From assembly GCA_022565745.1 (NCBI GenBank), contig JAIUMB010000078.1, forward strand, positions 1-10,870: DNA of 10,870 bases, written 5' to 3'. The DNA comes from Cryomorphaceae bacterium (lineage in GTDB: Bacteria > Bacteroidota > Bacteroidia > Flavobacteriales > Schleiferiaceae). A program made the position numbers and the translations under genes. The first letter of the stretch is position 1. Every line of letters starts with the position of its first letter. The notes under the pieces were generated by a model. That model worked only from the letters and a program-made list of their open reading frames with translations, did not search any database and was not told the origin of the DNA. This document shows, piece after piece, positions 1-7,279 of the stretch.

Positions 1-624
1 AATGAAGTCGAGGCCCTTAAAAAAAATATAGACTATGACTATTTGCTCACTGAAGTTGAGGAAATCTTTGGCAGTTTAAAATGCGGAACCAATCGCGTCA
101 TCGACATCGTTAACAGTCTGAGAACATTTTCTTCTCTGGATGAATCCGAAGTAAAACGCACCAATCTTAATCTTGCGATAATGAGTACCATTACCTTGAT
201 GCGTAGTGGCATTAATGAAAACATTAAAATCATTGAAGACTACGATGAAGACCTGCCGCTTGTAGAGTGTTACCCAAGCTTTCTAAACCAAGCGTTAATG
301 AACATCATTAACAATGCGGTTCATTCCATAAAAGACAAAGAAGCGCCAAGCGAAGACGAACAAATTGCCATTAAAACAAAAAGAATCAACAACAATGTAG
401 AAATCACCATTTCCGATACTGGCATTGGCATTCCTAAGCACCTTCACACAAAAATATTTGAACCATTTTTCACGACTCGTCCTGTTGGCCAAGGCACTGG
501 CTTAGGCCTTTCAGTGGCGTTTAAAACCATTAATAAGCACAAGGGTGAAATAAATATAGACTCCAAACCTGGTGAGGGATCAAGATTTACCGTCTCAATT
601 CCCATCAGCATGAGTGATTCTTAG
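1..624 (+). CDS. Sensor histidine kinase, C-terminal part (5' end outside window)
   Basis: This is the ATP-binding end of a two-component sensor kinase, which would autophosphorylate on a histidine and pass the phosphate to a response regulator. The reading frame is open from base 1, so the first 207 visible residues are only the 3' part; the TTG at 43 is not a credible start. Visible residues about 15-45 look like the second helix of the dimerisation domain (GTNRVIDIVNSLRTFS). A HATPase_c domain follows: N box NIINNAVHS at about 102-110, G1 box DTGIGIP at 139-145, F box FEPFFTTR at 153-160 and G2 box GTGLGLSV at 165-172. The phosphoacceptor histidine and any sensor domain lie upstream and cannot be seen. 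No receiver domain follows the ATPase, so it is not a C-terminal hybrid kinase. It ends in tandem stops (TAG TAG, 622-627) and converges on ftsZ. Signal and partner regulator are unknown. Confidence 0.93.
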   Translation, partial: NEVEALKKNIDYDYLLTEVEEIFGSLKCGTNRVIDIVNSLRTFSSLDESEVKRTNLNLAIMSTITLMRSGINENIKIIEDYDEDLPLVECYPSFLNQALMNIINNAVHSIKDKEAPSEDEQIAIKTKRINNNVEITISDTGIGIPKHLHTKIFEPFFTTRPVGQGTGLGLSVAFKTINKHKGEINIDSKPGEGSRFTVSIPISMSDS

Positions 625-707
625 TAGCGATGAATTACAGCCATTGAAACCAGCCATTTACTTCGTTACGCAAGAAAGCCAAGCCGTTGACTCAGCATCT
701 GTCTAAT
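625..707. other. Convergent intergenic spacer, no clear terminator
   Basis: These 83 bases separate the stop codons of the histidine kinase (+) and ftsZ (-). I looked for a GC-rich hairpin followed by a T-run on either strand and found none. The only inverted repeat seen is a weak, bulged one around CTTCGTTACGCAAG (661-674). An 8-base direct repeat, CAGCCATT, occurs twice about 13 bases apart (638-658). Transcription of both genes may therefore end by a factor-dependent route or run into the opposite gene. Confidence 0.5.
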
Positions 708-2693
708 TTAATCCACATTATCGTGCAAGAACGCATTATTCCCTCTTAAGCTCGGCCCATTTTCATCATCAGAAATACGCAGACGCCCAATAGATTCTGT
801 TCTACTTGGTTTTTCATCTGGCAAGTTCAAGCCTTGTCGCTTGTATGCTGGCACCGACGACAATTCATCGACGTATTGACTGGCATTATTGCTAAATCGG
901 TGGTTAAACGACTGTAACTGCGATTTTCTTTCGACATTTCGCTGATGTAAACTTCGTGAAATGGGTTGATCAAAAGGATTTGAGGATGGATGACTTGACT
1001 CGACATCACTTTTTGATTTTGACTGCTCAGGGGCTTCTTCTCGCACTTGAAACGCCAGTGTTTTATCCTCTACTCGGGGTTCCTCTGCCTTTTTTTCCTC
1101 TTGTTTCTCAGGCTTAGCCTCTCTCAGCGATGCCTCTAATGCCATGTAATCATCTAGTGTATGACGAACAATATGGTTCTCCTCTTCTTCTAATTTAGGC
1201 TGAATAGAACCTCCTGACACAGGCTCATCTTGCTGATTATTGTCATTGAAGTCCTTTTCTACTTCTTCTTCTGAAAGCGAAGACACAATGTCTTTTTCAT
1301 CAACCGACTCATTGACTTCCAGAACAGGATCTTCTGGTTGCTCGTAGTCCGACTCTGCAACCGTGGTCTCTTCTTCTATGGTGAATGGAACCGAAGTGTC
1401 TTCATCATCTAAATGAAAGTGCATCAGCTCTTCTTCCTCATGCTGTTCATCTTGATTATTATGATTATCGATTGGCGCTTCAAAAGCAATCTCTTTTTCT
1501 TCTATGATGTTTTCGGGTGCTTTCTCAACTTCTTCAAGATCATTGTCAGCAGACGTAGAGAACAAGTCCGGCGTCTCCATGGGCATTGGCTCTTCCTGCT
1601 CATTGCTGATGAGAGGCTTCTCAAAGACCTTCTGGCTAACTTCTTGATCTTCCTCCAGCGTATGTACAATGCGACGGGTTTTATGAACACTTACCGTTTC
1701 TTGTTTATCCGTACTAAATCCAGTGGCTATTACAGTTACAGACACGTCATTACCAAGATCTTCTTCTTCACCCACTCCCATAATGATATTGGCTCCGCCG
1801 CCAGCTTGCTGCTGAATGTGGTCGTTGATTTCTCCAATCTCATCGATGGTAATTTCTTCTTGTCCGGACACAATCAAAAGCAATACATTCTTAGCTCCGC
1901 GAATGTGATTGTCATTCAGCAATGGAGAATCGAGGGCTTTAACAATGGCCTCTTTTGCACGGTTTTCTCCCGTTGCACGAGCACTCCCCATAATGGCGGT
2001 ACCACTGTTATTGAGTACCGTGTTGGCGTCTCTCAGGTCAATATTAATATTGTATTGGTGGGTAATAACCTCTGCTATACCACGTACCGCAATCGCCACC
2101 ACCTCATCTGCTTTAGAAAAGCCTGCTTTAAAGCCTAAATTTCCGTATACCTCTCGAAGTTTATTGTTGTTAATAACAATAAGTGAGTCTACATTCTTGC
2201 GCATCTGCTCGATCCCCTCCTCTGCTTGCTTTAAGCGAGAGCTTCCTTCAAACTGAAAAGGCGTGGTAAGGATACCTACGGTTAAGATACCGGCTTCTTT
2301 CGCCAGGCGGGCAATAACCGGCGCAGCACCTGTTCCGGTACCACCACCCATTCCGGCGGTAATAAACACCATTTTGGTGTTGTTACTCAACAGTTCTATG
2401 ATTTCTTGAGCTGACTCCTCTGCAGCTTGTCGTCCAACTTCCGGATTGGCACCTGCTCCAAGACCTTCCGTTAAACTTCTACCGAGTTGAATTTTATTAG
2501 GCACCGGACTACTTACTAATGCTTGATTATCCGTATTACATACAAAAAAATCAACACCACGAATACCAAGTGTTGACATGTGGTTGACTGCATTTCCTCC
2601 ACCGCCACCAACACCGATTACCTTAATTACTGCAGGCGGATTTTTTGGTAAGTCAAATTCCAAAGTGTCGTTGGGTTCGTTAAAATCTGTCAT
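708..2693 (-). CDS. ftsZ: Cell division GTPase FtsZ with long acidic C-terminal tail
   Basis: FtsZ is the tubulin-like GTPase that polymerises into the cytoplasmic Z ring and recruits the divisome. The GTPase core spans about residues 20-330: glycine-rich VGGGGGNAV near 28-36, tubulin signature GGGTGTG at 116-122, and T7 synergy loop NIDLRDA with the two catalytic aspartates D219 and D222. After ATGF (323-326) comes a linker of nearly 290 residues rich in Glu, Asp and Gln and presumably disordered. It ends in VPAYKRQGLN (614-623), which resembles the usual FtsA-binding C-terminal peptide, and then about 38 more residues finishing in FLHDNVD (655-661). At 661 residues it is far longer than the roughly 380 of E. 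coli FtsZ; such length is typical of Bacteroidota. The ATG lies 7 bp after the ftsA stop with no Shine-Dalgarno sequence. It is the last gene of the cluster here. Function is certain; tail behaviour is inferred. Confidence 0.98.
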   Translation of the reverse strand: MTDFNEPNDTLEFDLPKNPPAVIKVIGVGGGGGNAVNHMSTLGIRGVDFFVCNTDNQALVSSPVPNKIQLGRSLTEGLGAGANPEVGRQAAEESAQEIIELLSNNTKMVFITAGMGGGTGTGAAPVIARLAKEAGILTVGILTTPFQFEGSSRLKQAEEGIEQMRKNVDSLIVINNNKLREVYGNLGFKAGFSKADEVVAIAVRGIAEVITHQYNINIDLRDANTVLNNSGTAIMGSARATGENRAKEAIVKALDSPLLNDNHIRGAKNVLLLIVSGQEEITIDEIGEINDHIQQQAGGGANIIMGVGEEEDLGNDVSVTVIATGFSTDKQETVSVHKTRRIVHTLEEDQEVSQKVFEKPLISNEQEEPMPMETPDLFSTSADNDLEEVEKAPENIIEEKEIAFEAPIDNHNNQDEQHEEEELMHFHLDDEDTSVPFTIEEETTVAESDYEQPEDPVLEVNESVDEKDIVSSLSEEEVEKDFNDNNQQDEPVSGGSIQPKLEEEENHIVRHTLDDYMALEASLREAKPEKQEEKKAEEPRVEDKTLAFQVREEAPEQSKSKSDVESSHPSSNPFDQPISRSLHQRNVERKSQLQSFNHRFSNNASQYVDELSSVPAYKRQGLNLPDEKPSRTESIGRLRISDDENGPSLRGNNAFLHDNVD

Positions 2694-2700
2694 GCTGTGA

Positions 2701-4086
2701 TTATTTTACGTCGTCGTTGATAAATTTCTTTAAGCCATTGATGAATTTATCCATCAGTTTAGCCGGACGGCTCTCCGTCTCCAAATCATTTGATGGTTGT
2801 GCTGCGTCTTCTGCTTGCACATCACCATCAACTGCGGTTTCTTCTCGATGATCGTGGATAGGTGACTCGGGCTTGACCTCAACACCCTGTTTTTTGTTCA
2901 TCCTGATGCCTTCCATAAGCAAACCGATACCGGTGGCGTACATAGGCGTGCTTAACTCCTCTGGTGACCCACTGGCTAAATTCTCATCGGAAAACCCAAT
3001 TCTGGTGTCCATCCCTGTGACATATTCAACCAACTGGCGAATGTGTTTCAGTTGTGCCCCTCCTCCGGTAAGCACAATGCCGGCAATCAATTTCTTACTT
3101 GGCTCTGTATGCCCGTAGTTTTTGATTTCCATATATACCTGCTCAATGATCTCTACCACGCGCGAGTGGATGATTTGCGATAAGCGTTTAAGACTAATTT
3201 CCTTCCCTTCACGACCTTTGATACCGGGAATGGAAACTATTTCGTTTTCTTTATTCTCGCCGGGCCAAGCGCTACCAAATCGCACCTTCAACTGCTCAGC
3301 TTGTTTTTCTATGATGGAGCAACCTTCTTTGATGTCATTGGTGATGACATTACCGCCAAATGGGATAACTGCTGTATGGCGAATGATATTGTCTTTAAAA
3401 ATAGCCACATCTGTTGTACCTCCGCCAATATCAACCAAAACAACGCCAGCCTCCTTTTCTTCTTGACTCAATACAGCTTCTGCCGATGCCAACGGCTCTA
3501 GAGTGATGGTGCTGTCGCTTAACCCTGCCGTCTCTATACATCTGCCAATATTGCGAATAGATGCCACTTGACCTACCACTATGTGGAAATTCGCTTCCAG
3601 CCTAGCGCCGTACATGCCGATTGGCTCCTTAATCTCTGCCTGCCCATCAATTTTATATTCTTGAGGAAGCACATGAATGATTTTCTCGCCAGGGAGCATA
3701 TTGAGCTTCTCAACGTTTTCGGTCAACAACTTGATGTCATTTTCCTCAATCACTGAATCGGCATTTTCTCGGGTAATGTAATCGCTGTGTTGTAAACTAC
3801 GAATATGCTGTCCGGCTATACCGGCGACCACAGACGATACTTTTAACCCACTGGTTGTTTCAGCTTGTTGAACCGCCGACTCTATAGACTTTACCGTTTG
3901 TAATATATTGTTAACCACCCCGCGATGAATGCCCAAAGATCGAGCTTTTCCATACCCGATAATTTCCAATTTACCATACTCATTGTATCGACCAATGATG
4001 GCGACAATTTTGGTGGTTCCCAAATCTAAGCCTACAGCGTAATCACCGGGCTTTGCTGCTTGATTTTTGTTTTCTGAGTGTTCCAT
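2701..4086 (-). CDS. ftsA: Cell division protein FtsA, actin-like membrane tether for FtsZ
   Basis: FtsA is an actin-fold ATPase that anchors FtsZ filaments to the inner membrane and signals to the septal synthases. Numbered from the ATG at 4086 it has 461 residues. The phosphate-1 motif GLDLGTTK is at 19-26, phosphate-2 DIGGGTTD at 219-226 and the adenosine motif VLTGGGAQL at 338-346; the 1C subdomain lies between the first two. Residues about 396-443 form an acidic linker. The last 18 (LMDKFINGLKKFINDDVK) make a plausible amphipathic membrane-targeting helix, as expected for FtsA. Start choice: a TTG at 4098 would add four residues and overlap the ftsQ stop as TTGA. I prefer the ATG at 4084-4086, 8 bp after that stop, because conserved sequence begins well downstream and ATG dominates in this cluster. 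No Shine-Dalgarno sequence precedes either. The gene sits directly before ftsZ, the usual partner arrangement. Confidence 0.96.
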   Translation of the reverse strand: MEHSENKNQAAKPGDYAVGLDLGTTKIVAIIGRYNEYGKLEIIGYGKARSLGIHRGVVNNILQTVKSIESAVQQAETTSGLKVSSVVAGIAGQHIRSLQHSDYITRENADSVIEENDIKLLTENVEKLNMLPGEKIIHVLPQEYKIDGQAEIKEPIGMYGARLEANFHIVVGQVASIRNIGRCIETAGLSDSTITLEPLASAEAVLSQEEKEAGVVLVDIGGGTTDVAIFKDNIIRHTAVIPFGGNVITNDIKEGCSIIEKQAEQLKVRFGSAWPGENKENEIVSIPGIKGREGKEISLKRLSQIIHSRVVEIIEQVYMEIKNYGHTEPSKKLIAGIVLTGGGAQLKHIRQLVEYVTGMDTRIGFSDENLASGSPEELSTPMYATGIGLLMEGIRMNKKQGVEVKPESPIHDHREETAVDGDVQAEDAAQPSNDLETESRPAKLMDKFINGLKKFINDDVK

Positions 4087-4094
4087 AATCGGGT

Positions 4095-4826
4095 TCAATA
4101 TTGACAGACTACCTGTCGATTAAATCGCAAATCAATGTCATTCAACTTGCTTGCTTTTTCTTCATCTAATGCGTTCAACCAGAAGGTGCGCAATTTCTCT
4201 AATTTACCTTTCATACCCGGATGCGTTCCTAGTCTGATGTTAAAACTCAACCCTACTGGATATAATACCGCTTGTCCGTTTTCCTCGATGTGTATGCCCC
4301 CAATGCGGTCGCGAAAAAATGCATCTTCGCTAATAAAGCCAACCAGGTCCATCAGTACCTCTCTTTCCCATTGATCTACGTCACCGGTTAATAACATAAC
4401 AGGTTTTGTGTAACGACTACTCAAAGGGAAGGGCTCTCCTAACTCGTCCAAGTAATAAGAACGTTTCCCATCAAAAACACGTACAACTGGACTTTTTACG
4501 TTTGCCCTGATGTAAAGTGTTCCTTTAAGGGATGAAAATACCTCACTTTTTTTCACCATAGGATGCGCATCAACACTTTCTTCCAACATGGCAATGTTGA
4601 TTTCCCCGCGTTTATTTCCTTCACAACAGCCTGGTAAAACAGCAATGGTTTCCCGCAGGTCATCATTGTTAAGCAATGACATATCACCTTGATTATCAAT
4701 AATAAAAACCACTTCATCCGAACGAACTTCGTGGTATTGATTGGCCGCATAAACACCACTTATGATCAACGTAACCAGCATCATTAATCCAGTTAGGCTC
4801 TCCAAAACAAATCTTTTCTTACTCAT
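4095..4826 (-). CDS. ftsQ: Cell division protein FtsQ
   Basis: FtsQ is a bitopic inner-membrane protein that links cytoplasmic and periplasmic divisome parts. The 243 residues show a short basic N-terminus (MSKKR), one transmembrane segment at about 10-29, and a periplasmic region. Residues about 36-117 fit a POTRA-like domain (VFIIDNQGDMSLL through SPVVRVFDG) and about 118-240 a beta-domain ending in DLRFNRQVVC, which resembles the C-terminus of other Bacteroidota FtsQ proteins. Sequence conservation in this family is low, so the call rests on topology, domain order and position between murC and ftsA. The start overlaps the murC stop as ATGA, suggesting translational coupling. A vicinal cysteine pair (C67-C68) lies in the POTRA-like region and a third cysteine (C241) near the end. 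Length is close to the E. coli protein (276), slightly shorter. Confidence 0.93.
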   Translation of the reverse strand: MSKKRFVLESLTGLMMLVTLIISGVYAANQYHEVRSDEVVFIIDNQGDMSLLNNDDLRETIAVLPGCCEGNKRGEINIAMLEESVDAHPMVKKSEVFSSLKGTLYIRANVKSPVVRVFDGKRSYYLDELGEPFPLSSRYTKPVMLLTGDVDQWEREVLMDLVGFISEDAFFRDRIGGIHIEENGQAVLYPVGLSFNIRLGTHPGMKGKLEKLRTFWLNALDEEKASKLNDIDLRFNRQVVCQY

Positions 4827-6184
4827 TGAACAGATTTTTTTTGAATGAACGACAGTAAATCTGACACACTTTTATCAACATCACCTGCACCTGCGGATAC
4901 CACAACATCTGGATTTTCTCTTTGTAGCCAATCGCTGAGATTTGAAAAATCAACTTCTACGGCTTTGGTATTTTTCATCCGACTTAAAATATCTCCACTC
5001 GCCATTCCTTCGTCCGGATTTTCTCTAGCGGCATATACAGGGAGCAACGCCGGAGCCTCAACCCGATCGAGTTCTTCAGCAAATTCAGCGACAAAATCTC
5101 TAGTTCTGCTATACAAATGCGGCTGAAAAACCAGGGCTATTTTCTTCTGGGGATACAATTCCAATACCGTATTAATCAAGGCCCTTAACTCCGAAGGGTG
5201 ATGGGCATAGTCGTCAATCACTGCAAAGTCGGGACTGCGATAATGCCACACAAAACGGCGATTAACCCCGAGAAAGGTATTAAGTCCACTACGCACTTGC
5301 TCTAATGTCAATCCGTTCATCAAGGCCAATGCCGATGCGGCTACAGCGTTTTCAACGTTATGTTTCCCTGGCAATGCAAGTGTTACGCCATCTATTTCAC
5401 CTTTTGGCGTTTGCAAACAAAAAGTGTATGCACCGTTTTCAATGCGTATGTCTACCGCTTTAAAATCAGCGTTTGCATGGCCAGAGGTATAGGTGTAATC
5501 TGATAAAATATCCACTTCACTTTGCACAATTAAAGCGCCATTGGATCTTGCTTTGTCGGCAAACAAGCGAAAGCTTTCTTCGAGCTTATCTTTACTCTGG
5601 TAGATGTCTAAATGATCGCTGTCGGTATTGGTAATCACTGCCCAATTGGGTTCAAGCTGTAAAAAAGAGCGGTCAAACTCATCGGCTTCAACCACGACGA
5701 TTGGCTTGTTTCCCTCCAAAAAATTGCTTTTGTAGTTAACCGCCACACCACCCAAAAAGGCATATACCTTTTTATTGGCCGCGTGGAACAAATGGGCCAA
5801 CATGGCCGTCGTTGTGGTTTTTCCATGCGTACCTGCTACGGCCAAACAAGTCATACCTGCAGTGATTTTGCCAAGCACTTCTGAGCGCTTCATCATGGGG
5901 TAGCCAGCCGCAACAAAGTGTTTAAAGATGATATTGTCTTCCCTCACTGCTGGCGTGCGCACAACCAGCGCATTGTCTTGGTAATTACCTTGCCATTCCT
6001 TTTGAAGCGCGTTTTCATCGTAAGTAATGTTGGCCCCTTCCTCCTCCAACGTTCGACACAAATGGGTTTGTGTACGATCAAAGCCGTAGATACGATGACC
6101 ACGGCCCAAGAAATACCTCGCCAAGGCACTCATTCCAATGCCGCCAATACCGAGAAAGTATATGTTGGTTGGAAAACTGCTCAT
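4823..6184 (-). CDS. murC: UDP-N-acetylmuramate--L-alanine ligase MurC
   Basis: MurC is the cytoplasmic ATP-dependent ligase that adds L-alanine to UDP-MurNAc, the first amino acid of the peptidoglycan stem (EC 6.3.2.8). The 453-residue protein shows the three Mur ligase domains. The N-terminal Rossmann-like UDP-binding domain carries FLGIGGIGMSALA (10-22). The central ATPase has the P-loop AGTHGKTTTT (117-126) and EADEFDRSFL (166-175), a MurC-type motif. LPGKHNVENA at 271-280 leads towards the C-terminal ligase domain, which has GVNRRF (306-311) and DDYAHHPSEL (324-333). The HPSEL-type motif and the early GIGG motif separate MurC from MurD, MurE and MurF. The start overlaps the murG stop as ATGA and the stop overlaps the ftsQ start the same way. 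It is a little shorter than E. coli MurC (491) with no missing motif. Confidence 0.98.
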   Translation of the reverse strand: MSSFPTNIYFLGIGGIGMSALARYFLGRGHRIYGFDRTQTHLCRTLEEEGANITYDENALQKEWQGNYQDNALVVRTPAVREDNIIFKHFVAAGYPMMKRSEVLGKITAGMTCLAVAGTHGKTTTTAMLAHLFHAANKKVYAFLGGVAVNYKSNFLEGNKPIVVVEADEFDRSFLQLEPNWAVITNTDSDHLDIYQSKDKLEESFRLFADKARSNGALIVQSEVDILSDYTYTSGHANADFKAVDIRIENGAYTFCLQTPKGEIDGVTLALPGKHNVENAVAASALALMNGLTLEQVRSGLNTFLGVNRRFVWHYRSPDFAVIDDYAHHPSELRALINTVLELYPQKKIALVFQPHLYSRTRDFVAEFAEELDRVEAPALLPVYAARENPDEGMASGDILSRMKNTKAVEVDFSNLSDWLQRENPDVVVSAGAGDVDKSVSDLLSFIQKKSVQ

Positions 6185-7269
6185 CGGTCGATAATCTTTA
6201 ATACTTCCTGAAGTATATCCTGCGTAGCATTGGGCTTACCCATTGCTTTGGCGTTGGCTGAAATGCGTTGACGTTTATCGGCATCCCCAATCAAATCGTT
6301 GATGACCTGAGGAAAAGCATCTATGTTGTTTTCATCCACCACCTCAGCGGCATCGTTTACCTTCAAACTATCAGCATTTTTTCGCTGGTGATCTTCGGCC
6401 ACCCAAGGTGAAGGAATCAGTATTGATGCTTTTCCTAGTACGCACAATTCCGACAAAGTACTGGCTCCTGCTCGGGCCACTACCAAATCGGCCGCCGCGT
6501 AAGCCTTGTCCATATCATCGATAAAGGCATTGATCCAGATGCCATCGCGTCCGCTGTATGAGGGGACATAGGTATCGGCATAGGTCTTACCCGTTTGCCA
6601 AATGAGCTGAGCCGAATCGCCAAACGCATCGACCCATTGCTTGGTTGCCTTGTTGATTGACGCCGCACCCAAACTGCCTCCGGTAACCAAAATAACTGGT
6701 CGATCGGGGTTGAGGCCAAAACTTTTGACGGCTTCTGCTTTTGACGGCTGATGATTGAGCAAACTCAAGCGTATGGGGTTGCCGGTGATCACAATGCGGT
6801 CTTTGGGAAACCAACGCTCCAAGCCCTCAAAGGCAACGCATATAACCGAGGCTCGCTTGGCCAAAATCTTGTTGGTAATACCAGGAAAAGAATTCTGTTC
6901 TTGGATGACTATGGGAATACCAGCCCTAGAGGCTGCATACAACAAAGGTCCACTGGCAAACCCACCGGTGCCAATCACTATGGCCGGCTTATTCTTCTTA
7001 ATGATGCGGTAAGATGTCCACAGGCTGCTGATAAGCTTAAAGGGGAATATCAAGTTTTTCAGTGTCAGTTTGCGTTGAATTCCACTGATCCACAATCCAG
7101 TAATGGGGTATCCTGCTGCAGGTACGCGTTGCATTTCCATCCTATCAGCAGCCCCCACAAAAGAGATGGCCATATCCGGGCGTGCTTCCTTTAGCGCATC
7201 CGCAATGGCTATGGCGGGAAAAATGTGACCGCCCGTACCTCCTCCACTTAAAATGACATTCTTGGCCAT
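6181..7269 (-). CDS. murG: UDP-GlcNAc:lipid I GlcNAc transferase MurG
   Basis: MurG transfers GlcNAc from UDP-GlcNAc to lipid I on the cytoplasmic face of the inner membrane, giving lipid II (EC 2.4.1.227). It has the GT-B fold of family GT28. The N-domain carries GGGTGGHIFPA (9-19), GTGGFASGPLL (100-110) and EQNSFPGITNK (124-134); basic and hydrophobic residues at about 64-82 may be the membrane-contact patch. The C-domain carries TGGSLGAASIN (196-206), ARAGASTLSEL (265-275) with the expected nucleotide-binding glutamate, and AEDHQRKNA (291-299). I start it at the ATG at 7267-7269 (362 residues), because conserved MurG sequence begins immediately there. A start at 7332 would add 21 basic, unconserved-looking residues and overlap ftsW by 53 bp. 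The chosen ATG lies 10 bp after the ftsW stop. Length matches the family (E. coli 355). Confidence 0.98.
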   Translation of the reverse strand: MAKNVILSGGGTGGHIFPAIAIADALKEARPDMAISFVGAADRMEMQRVPAAGYPITGLWISGIQRKLTLKNLIFPFKLISSLWTSYRIIKKNKPAIVIGTGGFASGPLLYAASRAGIPIVIQEQNSFPGITNKILAKRASVICVAFEGLERWFPKDRIVITGNPIRLSLLNHQPSKAEAVKSFGLNPDRPVILVTGGSLGAASINKATKQWVDAFGDSAQLIWQTGKTYADTYVPSYSGRDGIWINAFIDDMDKAYAAADLVVARAGASTLSELCVLGKASILIPSPWVAEDHQRKNADSLKVNDAAEVVDENNIDAFPQVINDLIGDADKRQRISANAKAMGKPNATQDILQEVLKIIDR

Positions 7270-7279
7270 GTTATTCTGA

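Noticed and set aside
661..674. Possible terminator hairpin CTTCGTTACGCAAG
   Set aside because: The stem is about five pairs with a bulge and a three-base loop, not GC-rich, and has no T-run on either side.
1413..2138. 241-codon open frame on the plus strand opposite ftsZ
   Set aside because: It is antisense to the FtsZ linker and GTPase core. The product is Phe/Leu/Ile-rich with no recognisable domain, as expected of the complement of acidic codons. FtsZ in the other strand is certain.
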